From NCBI RefSeq assembly GCF_900130045.1, contig NZ_FQXT01000003.1, positions 186,001-250,000 on the forward strand: 64,000 bases of DNA. The letters are read 5' to 3'. Made by a program: the position numbers and the translations under genes. Source of the DNA: Leeuwenhoekiella palythoae (GTDB taxonomy: Bacteria > Bacteroidota > Bacteroidia > Flavobacteriales > Flavobacteriaceae). Below, piece after piece: positions 36,716-45,110 of the stretch; position 1 is the first letter of the stretch; each line of letters starts with the position of its first letter. The notes under the pieces were generated by a model. The model did no database searches. It was not told where the DNA came from and saw nothing but the letters and a program-made list of their open reading frames with translations.

Positions 36716-36737
36716 CGCAAAAATAGAAAAAAAGGGT

Positions 36738-37967
36738 TTAATTTAAGTGTTTGGGATAGCAGATATAGTTTTTTGTGATCACCTTTGACAAGGCCTTTAA
36801 ACTCAATTGATCACTAGCAGAAATCACATCAATGACTTTTCCTTTTTTTGTAAGAATATTAATTGCTTCCTTTTTTAAGGTATAAGCTTGATTTGTAAGT
36901 GTACCGGTGAATACAAAATAATCTACTTCTTCATCAGAGATATTATAGTGGGCTTTAACCCGGCTCCTTTCCGTCTGAATAAAATCGGTTTTAAAGGGTT
37001 TCTTCTTAATCTTAATACGTGGTAATTTTCGATCAATAATTGTTTTACAAAGTGTACGCAAAACAAAATCGTCTTCCTCACACCACGCCTTCATTGCTGA
37101 AATTATATCGTAATCATCTAATTTTGAAAAAACTTCAAGCGCCTCTTGATCAAAGATGCCTTCTGCATTTTTCTTTTTTAGAAAGTATCCAAGCGCCGTA
37201 CTTGCCGGAAGCTTATAACCTGCTTCGGTAAGCGCTTTTGCACGCTTTAAAACTTTTACAAGAACTTGCTCAGCCACCAAACTGGTCTTGTGCAAATACA
37301 CTTGCCAGTACATCAAACGTCGTGCTACCAAGAATTTTTCGATGGTATAAATCCCCTTTTCCTCTACCATCAATTCATCATCCTTTACATTCAGCATCGC
37401 GAGAATACGGTCTGTATTGATGTTTCCTTCGGCCATTCCTGTATAAAAACTATCTCTTTTAAGATAATCTGTACGATCCATATCTAATTGCCCCGAAACC
37501 AATTGATGCAAGAATGGACGGTGGTAGGTTCCCTTAAAAATTTTAAGAGCCAGGGTTAAACTTCCGTTAAACTCCGAATTGAGATACTCAATAAATTGAA
37601 GCGAAATCTGCTCGTGATGCACCCCTTCTGCGATACTGTTTTCCATCGCGTGTGAAAAAGGTCCGTGACCTATGTCGTGCAATAATATAGCAACTAGCGT
37701 AGCCTCCTTTTCTTCCGCAGAGATCTCAACGCCCTTTTGCTCAAGCTTTTCCATAGCTTTTTGCATAATATGCACACAACCTATTGCGTGATGAAAACGG
37801 GTATGATGGGCCCCGGGATACACTAAATAAGACAAGCCCATTTGAGAAATACGGCGCAGGCGCTGAAAGTATTTATGCTCAATTAAGTTAAAGATGAGCC
37901 CGTTGGGTATGGTAATAAAGCCATAAATAGGGTCGTTAATTATCGTAAGTTTGTTAGGAGTCTTCAA
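36738..37967 (-). CDS. HD-domain phosphohydrolase (dGTPase/SAMHD1-like)
   Basis: 409 residues with the metal-dependent HD signature: TRFHHAIGCVHIMQKA, then ATLVAILLHDIGHGPFSHAME, and a distal Asp in QLDMDRTDYLKRDS. This combination matches the Bacteroidota family related to dNTP triphosphohydrolases and SAMHD1. It is expected to hydrolyse a deoxynucleotide or other phosphomonoester; the substrate is not assignable. It lies upstream of lpxD (22-base gap) and diverges from porX, with a palindrome between. Confidence 0.85.
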   Translation of the reverse strand: MKTPNKLTIINDPIYGFITIPNGLIFNLIEHKYFQRLRRISQMGLSYLVYPGAHHTRFHHAIGCVHIMQKAMEKLEQKGVEISAEEKEATLVAILLHDIGHGPFSHAMENSIAEGVHHEQISLQFIEYLNSEFNGSLTLALKIFKGTYHRPFLHQLVSGQLDMDRTDYLKRDSFYTGMAEGNINTDRILAMLNVKDDELMVEEKGIYTIEKFLVARRLMYWQVYLHKTSLVAEQVLVKVLKRAKALTEAGYKLPASTALGYFLKKKNAEGIFDQEALEVFSKLDDYDIISAMKAWCEEDDFVLRTLCKTIIDRKLPRIKIKKKPFKTDFIQTERSRVKAHYNISDEEVDYFVFTGTLTNQAYTLKKEAINILTKKGKVIDVISASDQLSLKALSKVITKNYICYPKHLN

Positions 37968-38010
37968 AAAGAAAGGCTTTAAAATTTTAAATAACGCGCT
38001 GTGCGCAACA

Positions 38011-38029
38011 GGTGATTTTTAAAATCACC
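38011..38029. promoter_or_regulatory. 19-base palindrome between divergent HD gene and porX
   Basis: Perfect 9-base arms ggtgatttt and aaaatcacc around one central T lie 20 bases before the porX ATG and 44 before the HD start. This is a likely operator for one or both genes, or a transcript hairpin. Confidence 0.5.
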
Positions 38030-38034
38030 TTATA

Positions 38035-38042
38035 CAAAGATA
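38035..38042 (-). promoter_or_regulatory. -7 element for the HD/lpx transcript (TATCTTTG)
   Basis: The minus strand reads TATCTTTG, a TAnnTTTG match, just upstream of the palindrome at 38011-38029. The palindrome would then lie at about +1 to +20 of this transcript, a good repressor position. Confidence 0.45.
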
Positions 38043-38048
38043 CTATAT

Positions 38049-39602
38049 ATGAGTACGATTAAAATACTATGGGTAGATGATGAAATTGATTTATTAAAAC
38101 CTCACATCTTATTTTTAGAAAAGAAAAATTATGAGGTGACCACGTGTCAGAGTGGTACCGAAGCTATTGAACTTGTTGAAGAGCAAAACTTTGATGTGGT
38201 TTTTCTTGATGAAAATATGCCGGGCCTTACCGGTCTTGAAACCTTGAGCGAGATCAAAGCAAAACGTGACACGCTGCCGGTCATTATGATTACTAAAAGT
38301 GAAGAAGAATACATAATGGAAGAGGCTATTGGCTCTAAAATCGCTGATTACCTTATAAAGCCTGTGAATCCCAATCAAATTTTGTTGAGTCTGAAAAAGA
38401 ACTTAGATACAAGCCGACTGGTTTCAGAAAAAACAACGCTCAATTACCAGCAAGAATTTAGAAAAATTGCGATGGATATGGCGCAGGTGAATTCTTATGA
38501 AGAATGGGTAGAACTCTATCAAAAGTTGATTTATTGGGAGCTTGAATTAGAGAATATTGAAGATCAGAGTATGCAAGAAATTCTGGAGTCTCAAAAAACC
38601 GAAGCAAATAGTCAGTTTTTCAAATTTATTGAGCGTAATTATAAAGACTGGTTTAGCGATGAAGATCGTCCTACAATGTCACACACATTATTTAAAGACA
38701 AAATTGTGCCTCAGATCAAAAAGGACGATGCGCCGGTTATGCTTATTGTGATAGATAATTTAAGATACGATCAGTGGAAATCTTTTGAACCTATAATAAG
38801 TAACTATTACAAAAAAGAAAGTGAAAGCGCTTATTACAGCATTCTGCCAACCGCTACACAATATGCGCGAAACGCGATTTTCTCCGGCTTGATGCCAAGT
38901 GAGATGGAAAAACAACATCCTGATCTTTGGTTAAACGATACGGATGATGGCGGAAAGAATTTAAATGAAGACAAGTTTCTAGAAGCACAACTGAAGCGTT
39001 TAGGGCTGAGTAACCTGAATTGGGAATATCATAAGATTACCAATCTTAAAAGCGGAAAAAAACTAGTAGAGAATTTCAATTCGCTCAAAAAAAATGATCT
39101 TACCGTACTCGTATACAATTTTGTTGATATGCTCAGCCATTCTAAAACGGAAATGGAAGTTATAAAGGAGTTAGCAAGTAACGATAAATCATATCGCTCC
39201 CTTACCGAAAGTTGGTTCAAGAATTCTCCCCTTTTAGAAATGATTCAGAAATCACAACAACTCGGGTTTAAGATTATTCTCACCACAGACCACGGAACCA
39301 TAAATGTGAAAAATCCGTCAAAAGTAATTGGTGATAAGAATACCAGTTTAAATTTAAGATATAAGACGGGGCGTAGTTTGACGTATGAGCAAAAGGATGT
39401 GTTAGAAGCTAAAGAACCAAAATCAATTCATTTGCCTACCATTAATATGAGTAGCTCGTTTATTTTTGCCAAGGGAGATCTCTTTTTTGCTTATCCTAAT
39501 AATTACAATCATTATGTGAGCTATTTTAGAAACACCTATCAACACGGTGGTGTTTCTCTTGAGGAGGTGATCATTCCGTTTATTGTATTAAACCCAAGAT
39601 AA
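38049..39602 (+). CDS. porX: PorX, two-component response regulator of the type IX secretion system
   Basis: 517 residues. Receiver domain (~1-120) with WVDDEIDLL, the phospho-acceptor Asp54 in FLDENMPG, and Lys in YLIKPVNP. A helical linker and a C-terminal PglZ/alkaline-phosphatase-superfamily domain follow (MLIVIDNLRYDQW, metal ligands in ILTTDHGTIN and NTYQHGGVSLEEVI). Homologues (Porphyromonas PorX) control T9SS genes and hydrolyse cyclic or linear oligonucleotides. It is followed 15 bases later by tsaE in one transcript, an order I know from other flavobacteria. Confidence 0.93.
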   Translation: MSTIKILWVDDEIDLLKPHILFLEKKNYEVTTCQSGTEAIELVEEQNFDVVFLDENMPGLTGLETLSEIKAKRDTLPVIMITKSEEEYIMEEAIGSKIADYLIKPVNPNQILLSLKKNLDTSRLVSEKTTLNYQQEFRKIAMDMAQVNSYEEWVELYQKLIYWELELENIEDQSMQEILESQKTEANSQFFKFIERNYKDWFSDEDRPTMSHTLFKDKIVPQIKKDDAPVMLIVIDNLRYDQWKSFEPIISNYYKKESESAYYSILPTATQYARNAIFSGLMPSEMEKQHPDLWLNDTDDGGKNLNEDKFLEAQLKRLGLSNLNWEYHKITNLKSGKKLVENFNSLKKNDLTVLVYNFVDMLSHSKTEMEVIKELASNDKSYRSLTESWFKNSPLLEMIQKSQQLGFKIILTTDHGTINVKNPSKVIGDKNTSLNLRYKTGRSLTYEQKDVLEAKEPKSIHLPTINMSSSFIFAKGDLFFAYPNNYNHYVSYFRNTYQHGGVSLEEVIIPFIVLNPR

Positions 39603-39617
39603 CATCGCTGTCTTTAT

Positions 39618-40025
39618 ATGGAATATACCTATGCATTAGATCAGATTGACGAAGTAGCTGAAGCCTTAATCAAGAATTTAAAATTTTCAACAATTCTATT
39701 CTATGGAGATTTAGGCGCAGGTAAAACAACTTTAATTAAAGCTTTGGTTAAAAGGTTGGGCTCAGCAGATAATGTTTCGAGCCCAACTTTTTCATTGATT
39801 AATGAGTATAAAACAGATGCAGGCGCATCCATTTTTCATCTGGATTTATACAGGCTAAAAGATGAAAATGAAGCTTACGATTTAGGAATTGAAGAACTTT
39901 TAGAAACTGACAGTTTAAAATTAATTGAGTGGCCTCAAAAAATTAACAGTTTACTTGATGATGAAGTTCATTCAGCGAGAATTTTTTCGACAAAAGATAA
40001 TGTAAGAACACTTGAATTTTTATAA
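39618..40025 (+). CDS. tsaE: tRNA threonylcarbamoyladenosine biosynthesis ATPase
   Basis: 135 residues, a small P-loop ATPase. Walker A is GDLGAGKTTLIKAL; switch-like SSPTFSLINEY and HLDLYRLKD are conserved. With TsaB/C/D it makes t6A37 of ANN-decoding tRNAs. The gene lies 15 bases after porX and ends at a terminator about 115 bases downstream (40141-40186). Confidence 0.96.
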   Translation: MEYTYALDQIDEVAEALIKNLKFSTILFYGDLGAGKTTLIKALVKRLGSADNVSSPTFSLINEYKTDAGASIFHLDLYRLKDENEAYDLGIEELLETDSLKLIEWPQKINSLLDDEVHSARIFSTKDNVRTLEFL

Positions 40026-40140
40026 CTTTGTTAAAAGTATGTTAAAGCAAAAATTGTACTGTGAAGATTTTTCTTACAAGTTAAAAATCACGAAAAAGTT
40101 ATAGTCAAAATTTGTACGAGTAAAAGAATTATTCCTAAAT

Positions 40141-40186
40141 TGGCATTATAATTATAATCGATAAAATGTGTTAATGCCATTTTTTG
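40141..40186 (+). terminator. terminator after the porX-tsaE transcript
   Basis: Eight-base perfect stem tggcatta (40141-40148) / taatgcca (40172-40179) with a 23-base AT-rich loop, followed by TTTTTTG on the plus strand. The loop itself contains one arm (40161-40172) of a longer-range repeat. Confidence 0.7.
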
Positions 40187-40280
40187 TGAGGCAAATATAG
40201 AAGAATTATAAAATGCAGTAGGGTGTAAAAAGTTGTTCATCTTTGAACCAACAAATCATTAACACTCAAACACATTTTAT
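40161..40280. repeat. long-range 12-base inverted repeat
   Basis: ataaaatgtgtt (40161-40172) and its exact complement aacacattttat (40269-40280) flank the ~100-base upstream region of the micropeptide gene. The second arm ends 1 base before its ATG, so it could sequester the start or form an operator loop. Confidence 0.5.
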
Positions 40281-40281
40281 T

Positions 40282-40419
40282 ATGAAACTTAAAGCATTAC
40301 TCCTAGGCCTTTTAATTGCAGGTGCAACAGCAGTTACTTACACAGCACAAGATACTAACGCAGATTATGCAGCGAAAAAAGTTGACCCAACTAAGATCAG
40401 AGTCCCTTCTAACGGGTAG
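40282..40419 (+). CDS. 45-residue secreted micropeptide of unknown function
   Basis: ATG 40282 to TAG 40417-40419 gives 45 residues. The N-terminus MKLKALLLGLLIAGATAVTY is a typical signal peptide; a short mature part follows with Lys/Asp-rich ADYAAKKVDPTKIRVPSNG. I believe very similar peptides, ending in a KIRVP-type motif, occur in other flavobacteria at this position, but I cannot check this. It shares its last ~50 bases with the next gene in another frame. No function can be assigned; candidates are an envelope peptide or a translation-coupling leader for the membrane protein. Confidence 0.7.
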   Translation: MKLKALLLGLLIAGATAVTYTAQDTNADYAAKKVDPTKIRVPSNG

Positions 40420-40951
40420 TATATTAGCAGCTTTTATTGCTGGTACGCCATACTTTTTTTACTTATATGAAGGTTTTCCAGATGTCAAAATCTGGGAAAC
40501 CTCTTTTTTTGGTTTTGACATACGATACGAAAGTGGATTTTATCAAAGTGTTAACGTGGCCGGATGGTTATTTTTTAGCAAATTAATCCCGCTCCTACTG
40601 TTATTGATTTGGTTTTTCACTTGTAAGCATTGGTGGTATCACTCCTTAATTATCCCTATTTGTATGTATATTTTTCAAATATACAGTTTGTTTAATGAGG
40701 ATATTTTCTATAAAGATAGTGTCGAAATTTATTATCTAGCTCCCTTAATACTTTTTGCATTCATTTTCCTTTATACAGTACGTATGAAAATTTTCGATCG
40801 TATTCATAATATCGATTTGTCTGAGCTTGAAAGAGTCTCTTTTAAAGGAAAAATTAGAGATGAAGATGAACTGACAAATCAATATCCTTCATTTTCCAAA
40901 GAGGACGAGCAAGAAGACGACGATGATGATGAACCTTTATTTATGGGATAG
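40367..40951 (+). CDS. conserved flavobacterial membrane protein, 4-5 TM helices
   Basis: Body of ~190 residues: TM segments SLLTGSILAAFIAGTPYFFYL, WLFFSKLIPLLLLLIWFF, HSLIIPICMYIFQIY and LAPLILFAFIFLYTV, ending in an acidic Asp/Glu tail (EDEQEDDDDDE). The start is uncertain: ATG 40316 gives 211 aa, ATG 40367 gives 194 aa (MQRKKLTQLRSES), TTG 40382 gives 189. I prefer 40367 or 40382, since upstream residues are low-complexity Gln/Lys and read out of frame through the micropeptide gene. No domain is recognised. Overlap with the micropeptide gene suggests translational coupling or +1 slippage. Confidence 0.75.
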   Translation: MQRKKLTQLRSESLLTGSILAAFIAGTPYFFYLYEGFPDVKIWETSFFGFDIRYESGFYQSVNVAGWLFFSKLIPLLLLLIWFFTCKHWWYHSLIIPICMYIFQIYSLFNEDIFYKDSVEIYYLAPLILFAFIFLYTVRMKIFDRIHNIDLSELERVSFKGKIRDEDELTNQYPSFSKEDEQEDDDDDEPLFMG

Positions 40952-41032
40952 TCATAAGAATTCTACTTCAATCTCTTTTTTTCCCTAAATAATAATGTTT
41001 AATTTGAGGTTTATTTTTAACTAAATCATCAA

Positions 41033-42229
41033 ATGATTCAAAATAGCCCTTTTACCCGAGAACAGCTGATTCCGCAAGAAGAAAAGCTTGAGATTGAGCA
41101 GCGTAAAGGTTCGCTATTTATAGGTATCCCAAAAGAAAATCACTTTCAAGAAAAACGCGTTTGCCTTACTCCTGATGCAGTGGGAGCCCTAGTTGCACAC
41201 GGGCATCGTGTGCTCATCGAATCACAGGCAGGTGAAAATGCTCGTTTTACAGATCACGATTATTCTGAAAATGGTGCAGAAATCACTTCTGATCGGGCCA
41301 AAGTTTTTGGCTGCCCGATGGTATTAAAAGTAGAGCCGCCTTCTCTTGAAGAGCTTGAGATGGTGAATCCGCAAACGGTGATCATTTCTGCACTGCAACT
41401 CAAAACTCAGAAAAAAGAATACTTTAAAATTCTAGCTACAAAACGCATTACAGCACTTGCTTTTGAATTTATTAAAGATGCTGATGGCACCTACCCTGCC
41501 GTTAGAGCGTTAAGTGAAATTGCCGGTACCGCATCTGTACTTATCGCTTCAGAACTGATGTCACGGCAAGATGGAGGTAACGGATTGATGTTTGGCAATA
41601 TTAGCGGAGTTCCCCCTGTGGAAGTTGTGATCATTGGTGCGGGCACAGTTGGTGAATTTGCAACACGCTCTGCACTGGGTCTTGGTGCTAACGTAAAAGT
41701 TTTTGACAACTCTCTTACTAAACTACGTTGTCTTCAAGTAAGTGTGGGCCAACCTTTATATACGTCTACCATTCAGCCAAAAAATTTACTTAAGGCTTTG
41801 CGCCGTTGTGATGTAGCTATCGGAGCCGTGAGAGGTAAGGATAGATCTCCTGTAATCGTTACAGAGACCATGCTAGAATATATGAAACCGGGATCAATCA
41901 TTATCGATGTTAGTATTGATATGGGTGGTAGCTTTGAAACTTCAGAAGTTACCTCGCACGATAAGCCTACCTTTGTCAAACACGATGTGGTACATTATTG
42001 TGTGCCTAATATTCCTTCTCGTTACGCGAGAACTTCCTCACTATCAATTAGTAATATTTTTACGCCGTATCTTTTAGAAATTGGTGAACACGGCGGACTA
42101 GAAAATAGTCTGCGTATCAATAAAGGTTTAAAAAACGGATTGTATTTTTACCGCGGAATTCTTACCAGCAAGTCTGTTGCAGATTGGTTTGATCTTCCAT
42201 TTAGAGATATCAATCTCTTATTTTTTTAG
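41033..42229 (+). CDS. ald: alanine dehydrogenase
   Basis: 398 residues. NAD-dependent, reversible deamination of alanine to pyruvate and ammonia. Catalytic and nucleotide motifs: IGIPKENHFQEKRVCLTPDA, GHRVLIESQAGENARF, KVEPPSLEEL, and the Rossmann VEVVIIGAGTVGEFATRSALGLGANV. It could also assimilate ammonium made by the nitrate pathway encoded further right. The following small gene begins 15 bases after its stop. Confidence 0.94.
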   Translation: MIQNSPFTREQLIPQEEKLEIEQRKGSLFIGIPKENHFQEKRVCLTPDAVGALVAHGHRVLIESQAGENARFTDHDYSENGAEITSDRAKVFGCPMVLKVEPPSLEELEMVNPQTVIISALQLKTQKKEYFKILATKRITALAFEFIKDADGTYPAVRALSEIAGTASVLIASELMSRQDGGNGLMFGNISGVPPVEVVIIGAGTVGEFATRSALGLGANVKVFDNSLTKLRCLQVSVGQPLYTSTIQPKNLLKALRRCDVAIGAVRGKDRSPVIVTETMLEYMKPGSIIIDVSIDMGGSFETSEVTSHDKPTFVKHDVVHYCVPNIPSRYARTSSLSISNIFTPYLLEIGEHGGLENSLRINKGLKNGLYFYRGILTSKSVADWFDLPFRDINLLFF

Positions 42230-42244
42230 ATCTAAATACAGCAC

Positions 42245-42628
42245 ATGAAAATTTTATACCGATTAGGTTTCTATCTTGGTGGTTTTGCTATTGGCCTTAT
42301 TCTTTTAGCTTTTTTTGTAAAAGGTAGCGGGGTTGAATTACCCTCTTGCGATTATATGCCTAATGCACGCGTACTCAAAACCATCCGGAATAATGGTTAC
42401 ACACTCTCTGAGCAAGCTGAAAAACAATTACAAGAATTAAAGCTTGACACTTCAGATTTAAACACTGTTTTCCTAGAAGGGGAAGTTGATTTTGATAAAA
42501 GTGATACCCGAAAAGAACCGTGTGGATTTTATATGATTCATTCACAAGAAACGATGCCCACTCCTATTACTACAACACTTGAACTTTGCGACGAAACTTT
42601 TGAAGTTTTGAGTGTGATTAAGCATTAA
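42245..42628 (+). CDS. small membrane-anchored protein of unknown function
   Basis: 127 residues. A transmembrane segment at ~5-27 (LGFYLGGFAIGLILLAFFV) is followed by a soluble part with SCDYMPNARVLKTIRNNGYT and two more Cys residues (KEPCGFYM, LELCDETF). It looks like a flavobacterial conserved protein associated with ald. Spacing of 15 bases to ald and the terminator at 42645 show a two-gene transcript. No function recognised. Confidence 0.7.
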   Translation: MKILYRLGFYLGGFAIGLILLAFFVKGSGVELPSCDYMPNARVLKTIRNNGYTLSEQAEKQLQELKLDTSDLNTVFLEGEVDFDKSDTRKEPCGFYMIHSQETMPTPITTTLELCDETFEVLSVIKH

Positions 42629-42644
42629 ATTCAACCTGCTTTAT

Positions 42645-42684
42645 AATTAAAAAGGCCTACCAGAGAGGTAAGCCTTTTTAATAT
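42645..42684. terminator. bidirectional terminator between ald operon and proline dehydrogenase
   Basis: Imperfect hairpin: attaaaaaggcctacc, a short loop, then aggtaagcctttttaat. T/A-runs on both sides; serves both convergent transcripts. Confidence 0.8.
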
Positions 42685-42692
42685 AAGTCCGT

Positions 42693-43868
42693 CTAATTTA
42701 GTTTGCGACGTCTGCGTTCTTCCTGAATTAACGAAAGCTCTCGGTTGGTTTGACCCGCAACCGAAGTATTTTCTTCAGCTCTTCTTATCAAGTAGGGCAT
42801 CACATCTTTAACAGGCCCAAAAGGAACGTATTTGGTAACGTTATACCCTTCCTTTGCCAAGTTATAGCTAATGTGATCACTCATACCATATAATTGACCA
42901 AACCATACACGACCATCATCTGGAGCAATTTCTTTCTGTGCCATAATTTCGATAGCCAAATAATTACTTTCTTCATTATGCGTCCCAATGAATGCCCAAA
43001 TATCTTCTAGGTTGTCAAAGATGTAAACTAACATCGCATTAAAATGCGCATCAGTTTCAGGCTTATCTTTACAAATTGGAGAATCATAACCTTTTTCTTC
43101 GGCACGAGCACGCTCTTTTTCCATATACGCGCCGCGCACGATTTTTATCCCTAAATGATATCCTTTTTCGATTCCGTCTTGATGCAGATCCTTTAAATAA
43201 GCTAAACGATCCCAGCGATAACATTGCAAGGTTGTAAAAACAATGGGTTTCTCTTGATTATAAGTTTGCATCATCTCAAGTACAAGATCATCTACAGCAC
43301 CTTGCATCCAACTTTCTTCGGCATCAATAAGCAATTTTATATCACAAGCTTTTGCTTTTTTACATACTTTATGAAAACGCTCCTGAATACGTTTCCATTC
43401 TTGTTGTTCTTTATCTGAAAGCGTTTCATTTTCGGTAACCTTTCGCCAAACTTCAAAACGGCCAAAACCGGTAGGTTTAAAAACCGAAAAAGGCATCCCG
43501 GGTCGGTCTTTAGCAAAATCAATAAGACTCATCACGCGTTCTAGAGCAGAATCAAATAAACTTTCGGTCTCCTTCCCTTCTACCGAAAAATCTAAAACAG
43601 AATGTACATTTTTACTGTACATCGCATCAATGGTAGAAACACAATCTTTCTCACTTACCCCACCGCAAAAATGATCAAAAACGGTAGCGCGCACCAAACC
43701 TTCTACCGGAAGACTGGCGTTTAATGCAAAGCGAGTAACCGCCGTGCCTATTTTTACCAAAGGCTGCAAGGAAATCATCTTAAACAAGAAGTAAGCTCGC
43801 TCAAGCTCACTATCTGATTTTAAAGAAAATGCAGTCTTTGTATCATCAAATATTTTTTGTTCTAACAT
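42693..43868 (-). CDS. proline dehydrogenase
   Basis: 391-residue monofunctional FAD enzyme oxidising proline to pyrroline-5-carboxylate. The family core is visible: VFKPTGFGRFEVWRKV, LLIDAEESWMQGAVDDLV, LGIKIVRGAYMEKERARAEE, FIGTHNEESNYLA, and YNVTKYVPFGPVKDVMPYLIRRA with the substrate-binding arginines. It is the separate form of the PutA N-terminal domain; the P5C dehydrogenase is not here. A clear -7 element (43886-43893) lies upstream. Confidence 0.93.
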   Translation of the reverse strand: MLEQKIFDDTKTAFSLKSDSELERAYFLFKMISLQPLVKIGTAVTRFALNASLPVEGLVRATVFDHFCGGVSEKDCVSTIDAMYSKNVHSVLDFSVEGKETESLFDSALERVMSLIDFAKDRPGMPFSVFKPTGFGRFEVWRKVTENETLSDKEQQEWKRIQERFHKVCKKAKACDIKLLIDAEESWMQGAVDDLVLEMMQTYNQEKPIVFTTLQCYRWDRLAYLKDLHQDGIEKGYHLGIKIVRGAYMEKERARAEEKGYDSPICKDKPETDAHFNAMLVYIFDNLEDIWAFIGTHNEESNYLAIEIMAQKEIAPDDGRVWFGQLYGMSDHISYNLAKEGYNVTKYVPFGPVKDVMPYLIRRAEENTSVAGQTNRELSLIQEERRRRKLN

Positions 43869-43885
43869 ATTCTAAAATTAGGCGT

Positions 43886-43893
43886 CAAATATA
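43886..43893 (-). promoter_or_regulatory. -7 element of the proline dehydrogenase promoter (TATATTTG)
   Basis: Minus strand TATATTTG, a perfect consensus match, 18 bases before the start codon. It would leave a leader of only ~10-12 bases. Confidence 0.55.
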
Positions 43894-43955
43894 GCCAAAT
43901 CGCAAAGGGATTGTTATAAAAAGATATTAATTTCACAACCTCAAAAAACTTTAAC

Positions 43956-45035
43956 ATGGAAGCAATTCAAGCTAAAGATTATCAGGTTGTTTTTGGCGAA
44001 AACGGCTACTCAAATCTTAATGCTATTTTAAAGGAAAAAAATTACAGCATCCTGTTTGTGCTTGTAGACAGTAATACACACGAGCATTGTTTGGCGCCTT
44101 TTCTTCAGAATATAGTCACTCAAACGACTATTGAAATTATAGAGATTGATCCGGGTGAAGAGTTTAAAAATCTTGAAACGTGTGAAGGAGTATGGAATGT
44201 GCTGTCAGAGCTGAATGCTGATCGCAACAGTGCCTTGATCAATCTTGGTGGTGGTGTCGTAACTGATCTTGGCGGTTTTGTAGCATGTTGTTTTAAACGC
44301 GGCATTGATTTCATCAATATTCCTACTACCTTACTCGCAATGGTTGATGCTTCTGTAGGTGGAAAAACCGGTGTAGATCTCGGACCGTTAAAAAATCAAA
44401 TTGGGATCATTAGTAATCCTGAGCTGGTTCTGGTTGACACTCATTTCTTAGGAACGCTTTCTGTTGAAGAACTGCGTAGCGGTTATGCCGAAATGCTTAA
44501 ACATGGCCTCATCAGTTCTGAAGCGTATTGGAATACGGTAAAGCAAGCAAAATATACAGATTTTGAAAGTCTGGCTGAATTGATCAGACAATCTATTGCT
44601 ATAAAAAACGAAGTGGTTTTAGAAGATCCCTTCGAGAAGAATAGAAGAAAAAGTCTCAATTATGGGCATACGCTAGGTCACGCCATTGAATCTTATTTTA
44701 TGGAAAGCGATCAAAAAGAACGCTTGCTGCACGGTGAAGCCATCGCAATTGGTATGATCTTGGCCAATTATTTATCTAGTGAATTGTGCAGTCTGCCTAA
44801 ATCAGAGTGTGATGTAATTTCAGAAGCGATCTTGGCCTTCTACCCTAGCGTTGAATTTACAGAAAAAGATATAGAGAGTATCATCACTTTACTCAAGTAC
44901 GATAAGAAAAACAGCCACGGAAAGGTGCTCTTTGTTTTGCTTAATCGTATAGGCGAAGTTGTTCTCAATCAAGAAGCTTCAAACGAATTGATTTACAATG
45001 CTTTTGAGTATTATAAAAAATTAAAAAAGAATTAA
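43956..45035 (+). CDS. aroB: 3-dehydroquinate synthase
   Basis: 359 residues. Shikimate-pathway enzyme using NAD and a divalent metal to cyclise DAHP. Motifs: INLGGGVVTDLGGFVACCFKRG, IPTTLLAMVDASVGGKTGVD, GYAEMLKHGLI, the metal-binding His cluster NYGHTLGHAIES and HGEAIAIGM. Other shikimate genes are not adjacent. Confidence 0.96.
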   Translation: MEAIQAKDYQVVFGENGYSNLNAILKEKNYSILFVLVDSNTHEHCLAPFLQNIVTQTTIEIIEIDPGEEFKNLETCEGVWNVLSELNADRNSALINLGGGVVTDLGGFVACCFKRGIDFINIPTTLLAMVDASVGGKTGVDLGPLKNQIGIISNPELVLVDTHFLGTLSVEELRSGYAEMLKHGLISSEAYWNTVKQAKYTDFESLAELIRQSIAIKNEVVLEDPFEKNRRKSLNYGHTLGHAIESYFMESDQKERLLHGEAIAIGMILANYLSSELCSLPKSECDVISEAILAFYPSVEFTEKDIESIITLLKYDKKNSHGKVLFVLLNRIGEVVLNQEASNELIYNAFEYYKKLKKN

Positions 45036-45110
45036 GTGAATAGTGTTGCACAACCCATTCGTTTTTTTTTACATTTAACCACAATTTGCAACAAAAATTA
45101 AATTTTATTT

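Noticed and set aside
40375-40381. AAAAAAG as a -1 frameshift slippery heptamer
   Set aside because: The A-AAA-AAG phase needed for -1 shifting does not match the micropeptide frame, which reads AAA-AAA-GTT; only +1 slippage would join the two frames.
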